From positions 136,520-200,519 of the forward strand of contig DEJQ01000019.1 of the NCBI GenBank assembly GCA_002353575.1: a DNA stretch of 64,000 nt, read 5' to 3'. Below are positions 27,573 through 38,100 of this stretch, in pieces. The position numbers and the translations under genes were made by a program. Each line of letters opens with the position of its first letter. Position 1 is the first letter of the stretch. Source of the stretch: Prevotellaceae bacterium UBA2744 (GTDB taxonomy: Bacteria > Bacteroidota > Bacteroidia > Bacteroidales > Bacteroidaceae). The notes beneath the pieces are model-generated. The model saw nothing but the letters and a program-made list of their open reading frames with translations. It was not told where the DNA came from and searched no databases.

Positions 27573-29083
27573 TGAAAACAATAAAAATGATGAATATACA
27601 GAGAATATTATTTGTTATGCTCATTTCCTTAATGTCGGTAATGGGCATGAATGCTCAAAATCCTAAACGTGAATTCCGTGGTGCGTGGATTCAGTGTGTA
27701 AACGGCCAGTATCTTGGCAAATCGATGGCAGAAATCAGACAGATGCTGAGCAGTCAGCTGGATGTACTGCAGGGTGCCGGAATCAATGCTATTATGTTTC
27801 AGGTAAGAGCAGAAGGCGATGCTCTGTACCAGTCCTCGTATGAACCCTGGTCGCGCTATCTGACCGGTCGTCAGGGTATGGCGCCGCAAGACGGATGGGA
27901 CCCTCTGGCATGGATGGTAGAGGAATGCCATAAAAGATGTATGGAGTGTCATGCATGGATAAATCCATATCGTGCAAAGACAAAAGGAACTACTGCTTTG
28001 GCACAGAATCATGCTGCCATAATGCACCCCGAAAGAGTGTTCCAGTATGGTGACCTGCTGATTTTCAATCCTGCATTGGCATCAAACAGGCTATATACCT
28101 GTATGATTGTAGAAGACATTCTGAACAGATATGATGTTGACGGCATACACATGGACGATTACTTCTATCCTTATCCGGATGCAGGCAGACCAATTCCTGA
28201 TGCTGCATACTTTGCTGATGACAACCGAGGTTTTCAGGATATAAATGACTGGAGACGTGATAATGTTAATCTGCTTATTCAGGATATGCACGAACTGGTT
28301 CGTTCAGTAAAGCCTTGGGTTAAGTTTGGTATCTCACCCTTCGGAATTTATCGCAACAGTAAGTATGGAATAAACGAACCTAACGGAAGTGCCACTGCCG
28401 GAACACAGAACTACGATGACTTATATGCTGACATAGTATTGTGGACAAGGAAGGGTTGGATTGACTATACAATACCACAGGTGTACTGGAATATAGGTAC
28501 TAAAGTAGCTGACTATGATGTACTTTGCCGTTGGTGGAACGACTACTGCGGAATGCGTCCGATTTTTATTGGACAGGATGTAGAACGTACAGTCAAGGGG
28601 TCTGACCCACTGTGCCCGGAGCAGCACCAGATGAGAGCAAAATATGAATTACAGCGTTCGCTCAAGAATATTCAGGGCAGTTGTCAGTGGTATGCTGCTG
28701 CAGTAGTGAACAACCCAGGCAATTATCGTACACTGCTTGAGAAAATCTATCATAGTACTCCTGCTCTTCAACCTCGAATGAAGTATATAGACAAGAAAGC
28801 TCCGAAAAAACCTCGTAAGGTTGGAATCGGTGTACTTAACAACCGAATATATCTGACTTGGCAGGCTCCAAACGCAAAAAAGGAAATGGACAAAGCTATT
28901 CAGTATGTAGTATATCGTTTTGAAAAAGGAGAGGGAGTTAATACTGAATCAGCAAGAAATATTTACGGTGTCACTCGGGATACAAAGATTCTGTTGCAAG
29001 GAGATCAGAGCAATTGTACATTCGTAATCACAGCCCTGGACCGACTGCAGAATGAGTCGAAAGGTGTGAAAGTAAAACTTTAA
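27572..29083 (+). CDS. Family 10-like glycoside hydrolase (GHL10/DUF187)
   Basis: 503 residues with a signal peptide (RILFVMLISLMSVMGMNAQ). The catalytic barrel begins EFRGAWIQCVNGQY and contains NAIMFQVRAEGDALY, HAWINPYRA, VDGIHMDDYFYPYPDA and FGISPFGIYRNS, all typical of this hydrolase-like family. A C-terminal Fn3-like domain (about 415-503) starts KKPRKVGIGV. It should act on a polysaccharide in the periplasm or outside the cell; the substrate is unknown. Translationally coupled to the phospholipase D gene by a 1-bp overlap. Confidence 0.88.
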   Translation: MKTIKMMNIQRILFVMLISLMSVMGMNAQNPKREFRGAWIQCVNGQYLGKSMAEIRQMLSSQLDVLQGAGINAIMFQVRAEGDALYQSSYEPWSRYLTGRQGMAPQDGWDPLAWMVEECHKRCMECHAWINPYRAKTKGTTALAQNHAAIMHPERVFQYGDLLIFNPALASNRLYTCMIVEDILNRYDVDGIHMDDYFYPYPDAGRPIPDAAYFADDNRGFQDINDWRRDNVNLLIQDMHELVRSVKPWVKFGISPFGIYRNSKYGINEPNGSATAGTQNYDDLYADIVLWTRKGWIDYTIPQVYWNIGTKVADYDVLCRWWNDYCGMRPIFIGQDVERTVKGSDPLCPEQHQMRAKYELQRSLKNIQGSCQWYAAAVVNNPGNYRTLLEKIYHSTPALQPRMKYIDKKAPKKPRKVGIGVLNNRIYLTWQAPNAKKEMDKAIQYVVYRFEKGEGVNTESARNIYGVTRDTKILLQGDQSNCTFVITALDRLQNESKGVKVKL

Positions 29084-29106
29084 TGTATTAGCGTTAAGAG
29101 ATTCTG

Positions 29107-31731
29107 ATGGTGTTAAAAAGATTTCTATTCTATACGATAGCTTTCCTGATTACACTGAGTATGATGGGGCAGGTGACAGGTCGGGTTATAGACGCGAAAA
29201 CCCGCGAACCGCTTGACTACGTGAATGTGTACTATGACCACACAGGAATAGGCGAACAGACAGATGAAAACGGACGCTTTGTGCTGAAAGAAGATTCAGC
29301 TCTTCGTGAAATTAAAATCACCACAATGGGTTATGTGACTCAGGTGATAAAGCTGAAAGCCTTTGGCAGCAATAAGAATATGCAGATTCGTCTTGTGCCC
29401 GAAGCCCGCTTGCTTGAGGGTGTAACTGTTCAGGCTAAAAAAAAGAAATACTCGCGAAAGAACAATCCTGCTGTGGATTTGATGAGGAAAGTGATAGACC
29501 ATAAATGGCAGACAGACCTGAGAGAGAAAGACTACTATTCATATCAGAAATATGAGAAGATGACATTCTCGCTTAATGAATTTACAGAGAGAGTGTTTGA
29601 GGATGGAGAATTCAAAACCTTATCGTTCCTCAAAGATCACGTGGAGCGCTGTCCTGAGACTGGCAAACTGATTCTGCCTGTGATTGTGCAGGAAATGGTT
29701 TCGGATAATTTCTATAGAAAATCCCCGCATAGCGAGAAACGTCTCATCAAGGCTCAAAGCGACAAGGGTGTAAACGAACTCATCAATACAGGAGAGATCT
29801 TAACAACAGTATTGAAGGATGTCTTTACCGATGTGGACATATACCAGAACGAATGCCGACTGTTGCAATACCCCTTCAAGTCGCCTATTGCCGACAACGC
29901 AATCAGTTTTTACAGATACTATCTACAAGACACATTGAAAATTGAGAATGACTCAGTAATCGATGTGGGATTCCTGCCGAACAATCAGCAGGATTTTGGT
30001 TTTTCTGGACATGTGTATATTATGAAAGACTCTACATATGCTGTACGCCGTGTAGAACTGAATATACCTCGCCGATCAGATGTCAATTTCGTGGAAAACA
30101 TGATTATCCGTCAGGATCTCGTACAGTTGCCTACTGGCGAACGAGTGTGTACTCAAAGCGACATGATCATTGAGATAAAACTGATAGCAAAGGTGCAGAA
30201 ACTGATGGTGCAACGAACAACCCGCAACTTCGATTATGCCTTTGAACCTATTCCCGACAAAGTCTTTAAGAGCATAAAGGGAAGTACGAAGACTGAGCCC
30301 GATGCAAAAATGAAAACCGAAGAATATTGGAATGAATATCGTCAGGTAGAACTCACCCAATCGGAGAGCAAGATAGACACCTTTATGGATAGGCTGAAAA
30401 ACATAAAGGGAGTCAAATGGGTTATATTTGGAGTGAAAACGCTTATCGAGAATTATATCGAAACAGCATCAACAACAGATAAAAATAAATTTGACTTCGG
30501 ACCTATAAACACAATCGTTTCGAAGAATCATTATGATTCATGGCGTTTCCGTATTTCAGGATTCACCACAGCACACTTGAATCCACATTTCTTCCTGGAT
30601 GGCTATGTGGCTTACGGAACGAAATCAAAGAATGTGTACGGTATGCTTAAGGCTACTTATTCGTTCAACAAAAAGGCATACTTGCACCGTGAATTTCCAA
30701 AGAACAACCTGCAGTTCCAATATTATAATGATGTCACCAGTCCTTACACCAAATTTATGACTACGGATAAGGATAATATGTTCATGGCTTTCAAGTCATC
30801 AAAGGTTGACCAGTTCTATCATACTAAATCATGGAAACTGATATACGACCGCGAATGGGAAGCCGGAATGAAACTGTATGCACATATTGACCGCACTCGC
30901 AACGATGCTGTTGACGAATTGTTCTTCCAACATCTGGGTACAGGTACTAAGACAGCTACAGGATATTCTCCGGTAAACAACCCGGCTGTCTGGGACAACA
31001 AGATGATTACAACCGAACTGAAGGCTACTCTTACCTTCGAACCCGGAGCAACATATATTAATACAAAACAACGACGACTGAAGATAAACCTTGACGCACC
31101 GATTTTCTTCGTATCCCACACTATGGGTATCAAAGGACTTCTGGGAGGACAATATAACTACCACGTTACAGAAGCTGGAATGTACAAGCGTTTCTGGGTA
31201 GGTTCATGGGGTAAGATCGATGCCGATATAAAGGCTGGAGCACAGTGGAGCAAGGTGCCTTATCCGTTGCTTATCCACCCTGTTGCAAACGATACTTATA
31301 TCTTGCAGGATTACAATTTTAACCTCATTAATATCTGGGAATTCCTGAACGACCGCTATGCTTCGGTCATGCTTAGCTGGGATATGAACGGTAAACTTTT
31401 CAACCGAATCCCTCTGCTGAAGAAACTGAAATGGAGAGAGTGGATAGGGATAAACGTATTGTGGGGTACTCTGACCGACAAGAATAATCCCGCTGCAAGC
31501 GGATATTCCGATTCCGACCTGTTTTTCTTCCCTGGACGATTCAATGGGGACGGAACATATGAGACAAATACATATAAGATGGATGCAAAGACACCATATA
31601 TAGAAGCAGTAGTAGGTATCCATAATATCTTTAAACTGTTTCATATCGTTTATGTCCGACGACTCACATATTTGAATCATCCGGATATTAACAAACATGG
31701 TGTTAGATTCATTTTCAGACTATCTTTCTAA
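29107..31731 (+). CDS. DUF5686 outer-membrane protein with carboxypeptidase-like regulatory domain
   Basis: 874 residues. Signal peptide (about 1-21), then a CarboxypepD_reg-like/plug-type domain (about 22-105: VTGRVIDAKTREPLDYVNVY), then the DUF5686 region and a beta-barrel-like C-terminus that ends in Phe (RFIFRLSF). It is likely an outer-membrane protein of unknown cargo; the fold resembles TonB-dependent transporters without a clear TonB box. It sits 23 bp after the GH10-like gene and ends the three-gene run. Confidence 0.85.
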   Translation: MVLKRFLFYTIAFLITLSMMGQVTGRVIDAKTREPLDYVNVYYDHTGIGEQTDENGRFVLKEDSALREIKITTMGYVTQVIKLKAFGSNKNMQIRLVPEARLLEGVTVQAKKKKYSRKNNPAVDLMRKVIDHKWQTDLREKDYYSYQKYEKMTFSLNEFTERVFEDGEFKTLSFLKDHVERCPETGKLILPVIVQEMVSDNFYRKSPHSEKRLIKAQSDKGVNELINTGEILTTVLKDVFTDVDIYQNECRLLQYPFKSPIADNAISFYRYYLQDTLKIENDSVIDVGFLPNNQQDFGFSGHVYIMKDSTYAVRRVELNIPRRSDVNFVENMIIRQDLVQLPTGERVCTQSDMIIEIKLIAKVQKLMVQRTTRNFDYAFEPIPDKVFKSIKGSTKTEPDAKMKTEEYWNEYRQVELTQSESKIDTFMDRLKNIKGVKWVIFGVKTLIENYIETASTTDKNKFDFGPINTIVSKNHYDSWRFRISGFTTAHLNPHFFLDGYVAYGTKSKNVYGMLKATYSFNKKAYLHREFPKNNLQFQYYNDVTSPYTKFMTTDKDNMFMAFKSSKVDQFYHTKSWKLIYDREWEAGMKLYAHIDRTRNDAVDELFFQHLGTGTKTATGYSPVNNPAVWDNKMITTELKATLTFEPGATYINTKQRRLKINLDAPIFFVSHTMGIKGLLGGQYNYHVTEAGMYKRFWVGSWGKIDADIKAGAQWSKVPYPLLIHPVANDTYILQDYNFNLINIWEFLNDRYASVMLSWDMNGKLFNRIPLLKKLKWREWIGINVLWGTLTDKNNPAASGYSDSDLFFFPGRFNGDGTYETNTYKMDAKTPYIEAVVGIHNIFKLFHIVYVRRLTYLNHPDINKHGVRFIFRLSF

Positions 31732-31783
31732 AATGAAAAATATTATAATTATTAGTAATCAATAAGCAAAACAAAATACAATT

Positions 31784-33292
31784 ATGGGTGGTTTTTTTGG
31801 GGTAGTTTCAACAAAGAAGTGTACAACGGATTTGTTTTATGGGACAGACTATCAGTCACATCTTGGTACAAAGCGTGGCGGTATGGCTACATACAGCAGC
31901 GACAAAGGATTCTTCCGTTCTATTCACAATCTGGAGAGTTCTTATTTCCGCACTCGATTCGAACTCGAGTTAGATAAATTTCACGGCAATTCAGGTATCG
32001 GTATTATCAGTGATACTGATGCCCAGCCTCTGTTGATGAATTCGCATTTAGGGCGTTTCGCTCTCGTCACTGTTGCAAAAATCAACAACATGGAGGAGAT
32101 TGCAGAAAAGCTTCTGAACGAGAATATGCATCTAAGCGAGTTCAGTTCCGGCAAGATTAATCCAACAGAACTTGTAGGACTGATGATAATCCGTGGAAAA
32201 ACATTTGTTGATGGTATCGAAAACGTATATAACACCATAAAGGGCTCGTGTTCTATCCTGCTGCTTACCGAAGACGGAATAATCGCCGCACGCGATTCAT
32301 GGGGCAGAACGCCAATCGTGCTCGGACAGAAAGAAGATGCCATGGCTGCAACCAGCGAGTCGTCAGCATTTCCTAATTTGGGATACGAAACTACATACTA
32401 CCTCGGTCCTGGAGAAATTGTCCGTCTTCGTGCCGATGGTTTCGAACAGTTGCGACAACCCAACAAAGGTTGCCAAGTTTGTTCTTTCCTCTGGATCTAC
32501 TATGGATTCCCCACATCCAGCTATGAGGGTAAAACCGTAGAGTCTGTTCGATATGAAACGGGGCGCATCATGGGCGAGGAAGATAAAACCGAAGTTGATG
32601 CAGTAGGCGGAATACCTGACAGTGGTGTAGGTATGGCAATCGGTTATTCTGCCGGACACAAAGCTCCATATTTCCGAGGAATCTCGAAATACACCCCTAC
32701 ATGGCCACGTTCTTTCATGCCAGCAAATCAGGAGATGCGCAACCTCGTGGCTAAGATGAAACTCATTCCAAACGAATCGATGATAAAGGGTAAGCGCTGT
32801 CTCTTCTGCGACGATTCAATCGTTCGTGGTACTCAGCTTCGTAATAATGCAAAGAAGATGAAGGAACTCGGTGCCAAGGAAGTACATATGCGTATTGCCT
32901 GCCCTCCGTTGGTTTATGCTTGCCCATTCGTAAACTTCTCAGCCAGCAAAAGTGCTCTCGAACTGATTGCACGCCGTGTCATCATGGATCTCGAGACAGG
33001 TAGTGAGAAGGCCACCTTGCTTGATGAAGCTGATACCGTAACCAATGTGGATATTCCAGAGGAGCGCCTAAAGGCATATACAAAGACGGGGTCGCCAGAA
33101 TACAACAGAATGGTGGATGAGATTGCGCGTCGCCTGAACCTCGACACTCTCCAGTTCTCAAAACTGGAAACCATAGTCGATGCTATCGGACTTGAAAAAG
33201 AACGTATATGTACCCATTGTTTCGACGGCAGTTCTGCATACACCCTCGAAGAGAGAAATACTGAAGAATTGCGTCTGAAATTTGATGAATAA
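31784..33292 (+). CDS. Amidophosphoribosyltransferase homologue lacking the catalytic cysteine
   Basis: 502 residues. PurF makes phosphoribosylamine from PRPP and glutamine. The phosphoribosyltransferase half is intact, with the PRPP loop CLFCDDSIVRGTQ, and cysteines for an Fe-S cluster are present, including CTHC near the C-terminus. The glutaminase half keeps RGGMATYS and SSAFPNLGYE, but the N-terminus is MGGFFG where active enzymes have Cys after Met. Without Cys2, ammonia release from glutamine should fail. The protein may use free ammonia, work with another subunit, or have a different role. A second, normal PurF elsewhere in the genome is likely. It is followed by DUF4494 and yggS. Confidence 0.85.
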   Translation: MGGFFGVVSTKKCTTDLFYGTDYQSHLGTKRGGMATYSSDKGFFRSIHNLESSYFRTRFELELDKFHGNSGIGIISDTDAQPLLMNSHLGRFALVTVAKINNMEEIAEKLLNENMHLSEFSSGKINPTELVGLMIIRGKTFVDGIENVYNTIKGSCSILLLTEDGIIAARDSWGRTPIVLGQKEDAMAATSESSAFPNLGYETTYYLGPGEIVRLRADGFEQLRQPNKGCQVCSFLWIYYGFPTSSYEGKTVESVRYETGRIMGEEDKTEVDAVGGIPDSGVGMAIGYSAGHKAPYFRGISKYTPTWPRSFMPANQEMRNLVAKMKLIPNESMIKGKRCLFCDDSIVRGTQLRNNAKKMKELGAKEVHMRIACPPLVYACPFVNFSASKSALELIARRVIMDLETGSEKATLLDEADTVTNVDIPEERLKAYTKTGSPEYNRMVDEIARRLNLDTLQFSKLETIVDAIGLEKERICTHCFDGSSAYTLEERNTEELRLKFDE

Positions 33293-33332
33293 ACAATAGT
33301 GGATTGATTAATTTTAAAAAAACAAGAAAACA

Positions 33333-33779
33333 ATGATAATGAATAACTGGTTCGAATGTAAGATTCGAATTGAAAAAGTACTCGAAGGTGGTGCTACAAA
33401 GAAAGTTGTTGAACCATATCTGGTCGATGCCCTGAACTTCACTGAGGCAGAGGCAAGAATAATCGAGGAGATGAAACCATTCTGCAACGGCAATCTCGAA
33501 GTGTCTGACATCAAACGTGCCAGATATTGTGAGATGTTTACAGCAGAAGAAGAATCCTGCGACAAGTGGTTCAAGGTGAAATGTGTTTTTGTTACTCTCG
33601 ATGAGAAGACTCAGTCCGAGAAGCGAACCTCTCAGCTGATGCTTGTTCAGGCAAGCGACCTGCGAGATGCAGTAAAGCGTTTCGACGAGGGCATGAAAGG
33701 ATCTATGATTGACTATGAAATAGCAGCCGTTCAGGAGACACCTATTCTTGATGTATTCCCATATAAGACGACAGAATAA
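33333..33779 (+). CDS. DUF4494 family protein
   Basis: 148 residues, soluble. The N-terminal block NNWFECKIRIEKVLEGGATK and the following EPYLVDALNFTEAEARI are the family signature. No catalytic motif is visible. It is found in Bacteroidetes. It lies 40 bp after the PurF homologue and 26 bp before yggS. A start at the ATG two codons in (33339) is also possible. Function unknown. Confidence 0.85.
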   Translation: MIMNNWFECKIRIEKVLEGGATKKVVEPYLVDALNFTEAEARIIEEMKPFCNGNLEVSDIKRARYCEMFTAEEESCDKWFKVKCVFVTLDEKTQSEKRTSQLMLVQASDLRDAVKRFDEGMKGSMIDYEIAAVQETPILDVFPYKTTE

Positions 33780-33805
33780 GCAGACCTTTTAAACTACAAT
33801 AAGCG

Positions 33806-34516
33806 ATGATTGCAGAAAACTTACATAAAGTACTTTCTACGATTCAGCCAGGCATACGACTTGTCGCCGTTTCTAAATTCCACCCCGTTAGTGCTTTGCA
33901 AGAAGCATACGATGCCGGACAGAGAGTCTTTGGTGAAAGTCATGTGCAAGAACTTGTAGAAAAACAACATCTCCTGCCTAAGGATATAGAGTGGCATTTC
34001 ATCGGGCACCTGCAGACAAACAAAGTGAAATATATGGCTCCGTTCATATCTCTCATTCATGCTGTAGATACCGAGAAACTGCTTAAAGAGATTGACAAAC
34101 AAGCAGAGCGTAATAACCGCGTCATTGATTGCTTGCTCCAAATTCATATAGCAAAGGAAGAAACCAAATTCGGGTTCACTCCCAACGAACTGCGTACCAT
34201 GCTTCAGGAAGGAGAGTGGAGAAGGTTCTCGCATGTTCGTATCTGTGGACTTATGTGCATGGCTACCAATACCGATGACGAGAATCTGATTGCCGGCGAA
34301 TTTGAATATGCCAATACCTTCTTTCAGGAAATAAAACATGATTACTTCCAGTCAGAACCCTCATTCAGGGAACTTTCAATGGGAATGAGCGGCGACTATA
34401 TGATTGCACAGCAACACGGTTCCACAATGGTCAGAATAGGAACAATGATATTCGGAGAAAGAAATTATAGTTGTAATTATAATCCTTCCGAGACACACCA
34501 TATTTTAATTACATAA
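33806..34516 (+). CDS. yggS: YggS/PLPBP family pyridoxal-phosphate homeostasis protein
   Basis: 236 residues. It binds PLP through Lys24 in LVAVSKFHP and helps balance B6 vitamers and amino-acid pools; no enzymatic reaction is established. Further family blocks are FGESHVQEL, WHFIGHLQTNK, HAVDTEKL and ELSMGMSGDY. A 20-bp gap separates it from the Crp/Fnr gene. Confidence 0.94.
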   Translation: MIAENLHKVLSTIQPGIRLVAVSKFHPVSALQEAYDAGQRVFGESHVQELVEKQHLLPKDIEWHFIGHLQTNKVKYMAPFISLIHAVDTEKLLKEIDKQAERNNRVIDCLLQIHIAKEETKFGFTPNELRTMLQEGEWRRFSHVRICGLMCMATNTDDENLIAGEFEYANTFFQEIKHDYFQSEPSFRELSMGMSGDYMIAQQHGSTMVRIGTMIFGERNYSCNYNPSETHHILIT

Positions 34517-34536
34517 CTCTTAATAACTCACACACT

Positions 34537-35139
34537 ATGCTAACCTTTGATAAGCCACGAGACATTGCACTTGAAATATGCAATATCCACAATGTTACGT
34601 TGAACAGCGACAATCTGAAAAGACTTGCCGACATAATTGTTCCGATGAAACTGATTCGTGGCAAACATCCAGTCGTAGAAGGTGAAGTATGTGATTATAT
34701 TTTTTATGTGAAACAAGGTCTGGTTGTGCAGACATACCAGAAGAACAATCTTACCATTACAGAGAATATTGCTTGCGATGGTGATTTTACTGTGTGCATC
34801 GAGAGTTTCTTCCGACGCGAACCCTCTAAACTCTCCCTTACTACCCTTGAACCCTCCGTCATCTATGGTTTACCTCACGATAAACTATTCGAACTGGCAC
34901 GCACATCCTATGAGATTTGTCAGCTCATTTTTGCCTTCCAGCAAACCATGCTGTTTATATTTCAGCATCGTGCCGACGGACAGCGGTTTGAATCAGCCCA
35001 CGACAAATACGTACGACTGGCAAATGAGAAACCGGAGATTGTGCGTAGAACTCCGATGCATAATATAGCATCATTCCTACAGATGACACCCGAAACACTC
35101 AGTCGTATTCGTTCTCAGGTAAACTCCGAAGACATCTGA
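34537..35139 (+). CDS. Crp/Fnr family transcriptional regulator
   Basis: 200 residues. The N-terminal cyclic-nucleotide-binding jellyroll (about 25-115) includes HPVVEGEVCDYIFYVKQGL. A dimer helix follows (about 120-145), then a C-terminal HTH with NIASFLQMTPETLSRI. The Fnr iron-sulfur cysteines and the Crp cAMP-binding arginine-serine pair are not evident, so the signal is unknown. It is 28 bp ahead of the sensor kinase gene and is likely part of that regulatory block. Confidence 0.88.
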   Translation: MLTFDKPRDIALEICNIHNVTLNSDNLKRLADIIVPMKLIRGKHPVVEGEVCDYIFYVKQGLVVQTYQKNNLTITENIACDGDFTVCIESFFRREPSKLSLTTLEPSVIYGLPHDKLFELARTSYEICQLIFAFQQTMLFIFQHRADGQRFESAHDKYVRLANEKPEIVRRTPMHNIASFLQMTPETLSRIRSQVNSEDI

Positions 35140-35167
35140 TTCATCCACAACACGTCACCAGCATCCC

Positions 35168-38100
35168 ATGCGAATAGTAATCCACATCATCTCACTATTC
35201 ATTCTTTGTGCATCGACTTCTTCCTGTACAACCGATGCCGACAACACCCGCCACGAGGCTCTTCTTGACAGTGCAAGGGTCGAGATGCTTGTGAATACCG
35301 ACTACAATAAGGCAGAATCAATCTATAAGGGCATTATCCGTTCCACTCGTAACAAACTCATCCGTTTGCAGGCGGACGAGGGTATGATGCACCTCTGTCA
35401 GATTCGTTCTCTAAACAAAACCTACTATGACTACCGTTCCGATGCTGAAAAACTGATTCAAGAATTCAAAACAGCCGAACACCATATTGATGCTCACAAC
35501 GACTCTGTACTTCAGTTGGCAAAGAAAGAATTCTATCGTATTTCTGCCGTTTACTATATTACCCTTCGTGATATGGACCGTACTATCGAAATGCTTGACA
35601 GTATCAAGGATAAGCCACTTCGCAAGAAAGAGTTCCTCGCCATCTATCTTGGTAAGGAGAGTATGTACTACAAATCTCTTCAGAAAGTATGGGTAGCAGA
35701 ACAACTGACGGATGAAGGACACTACGACGAAGCCATCAAGCAACTCTCAGCGGCTCTTCATATAATCAACCTGCACCATAAGAAATACAGTTTCAGCGGA
35801 CTCTCCGACACTTTATCAATATATAATGAACAGAACAATGACAGCCTCAGTACCGAGATGCGGTGGATTCAGAATCCCAAATGTGTTTCTGTCCCCGACT
35901 GGATGGCAGCTGTACGTGAACAACTAAGCATCACATTCGGAGCTATGGGCAACAAACTTGCTTCCGACTATAATCATAACATATACCTTGACATTCTTGA
36001 TGCTACACGCCAGGACCGCCTGCTTGAGCAGCAACTTGATGCTTTGCTGGCTCATGAGCAACGCTTAAATTTATTACTTGTCATTACTGTTACCATTGCC
36101 ATCCTGTTGGCAGTCTTCGGCACTCGCCTATACCTTAACCGTAGAGAACACAGTATTCAGCTGCGCCAGCAACTGAAACAGGATATTGAAACTAATCGCA
36201 ACATGCTCCTCGCCAGATGGCTGCAGCAAAATGGAGGTTCCATTTCTCAGATTCAAGACGAAATGGAATATGCCGATGACGAACGTCGTGCCGCAGAGAT
36301 GAAGATTGAAGAAAATAAGCGCAGCTATATCGACAAAGCCACCAGCGTATCTATTGCAAACGGAATTATTCCTTTTCTCGACCGTGCTATCTGGGAGGTT
36401 GACAACAACAAAAACAATACAGACTACATCTCAGAACTCATTGATAAGATAAACGACTATAACGATATACTGGGACATTGGGTGAAGATAAAGCAGGGTA
36501 GTGTATCGCTCCACGTCGAGACTTTCCCTCTTTCATCTCTGTTCGATGTAGTTCAGAAAGCACAACCCCTTTATGCGGCTGACGGACTCACCCTCGACGT
36601 TCAGTCAACCGATGCCGTAATTAAAGCTGACAAAGCTCTTACACTCTTCATGATCAATACCCTGATGGACAACGCACGCAAATTTACTCCTCGCGGCGGT
36701 AGCGTCAGTGTATATGCTGAGTCAGCTGCCGACTATGTAGAGATTTCCGTCAAGGATACAGGTTATGGCATGACAGCCGACGACACTCGCGATGTTATCA
36801 CCAGTCGCAAGGGGCACGGATTCGGACTCATGAATTGTCGTGGCATCATCGACAAATACAAGAAGACCAACCGCTTGTTTTCCGTCTGTGATTTTGGAGT
36901 TGAAAGTACACAGGGTGTGGGTAGCAGGTTTTACTTCCGCCTGCCACTAAAGGTACTTTCAGCCATTCTCCTGTTTTTCCTTCCGTTCTTCCCAATATCA
37001 GCTCAGGAATTGGAGATTCCTGAAGGCATACGTCAGGCTAATGTTTTTGCCGACAGCATATACTACTGTAACACTCAGGGACGATACGCACGTGCTATCG
37101 AATTTGGAGACTCTGTGATTTCTGCCCTGAACATGCACTATATAGCTGCAACAGGAAAGACAGACAAACTCCTGCAATTTGACGGCGAACTCAACAATAT
37201 GCCTGAAATCCATCTCTGGCACGATGGTTTCTACACAGACTACGATGTAATCATCCGAGCCAGAAACGAAATAGCCATTGCTGCCTTGGCTATGAACCGG
37301 AAGCATCTCTACCGTTACAACTGCGATGTATTCACCCGTCTCTATCAACTTATTTCCCAAGACTATACTACAGCAGAAACCGTTCATCACCTCGAACATC
37401 TAAATAACAATAAGGTTCTTATCCTCAACCTTTCTGTCCTCACTTTATTCATTCTGGTCATAATCATACTTTTGTATTATTATCACCAATACAAACTGCC
37501 GCTGTCTAACCTGCGCGAGCTGCATAAACTTGCTGACAGGCTTCTCGACACACCAGCTGCTGACATACCTGACACCATTACTCGTGCAATAAACGATGTA
37601 GTCACCATCGACGGAATAAAGATATTCCCCACAGGTACATCTGTCGTTGACCGTAACAATACTACTATTACCTTCCCGTTGACTGTCAATGCAGACGGAA
37701 ACACTTACGACATCGGACTTCTTGCCGTTGCCCTCCATTCTCATTCAGTATCCGACATATCACGTTTCACAGCTTACGTGCTTCACATGATTTCTTCTCA
37801 TCTTGCCATCGCTCTCTACTGTACATCTACCAAGATAGAAGAACTCAAGCTGCAATTGGAACTCAAGCAGGACGAGCAGCATCGGGCTGAGGCAGACCGT
37901 AACCGCATTCATGTGCAGAATATGATACTCGACAACTGTCTCTCTGCCATCAAACACGAAACGATGTATTATCCTACTCGTATTAAGCAACTGCTGCAGG
38001 CAGAGACCGGTGCACATACTAACGATTCAAAATCCATTTCTGAACTCCTGCACTACTATAAGGAAGTATTCAGCGTACTCAGTCAGTGTGCTATGAAACA

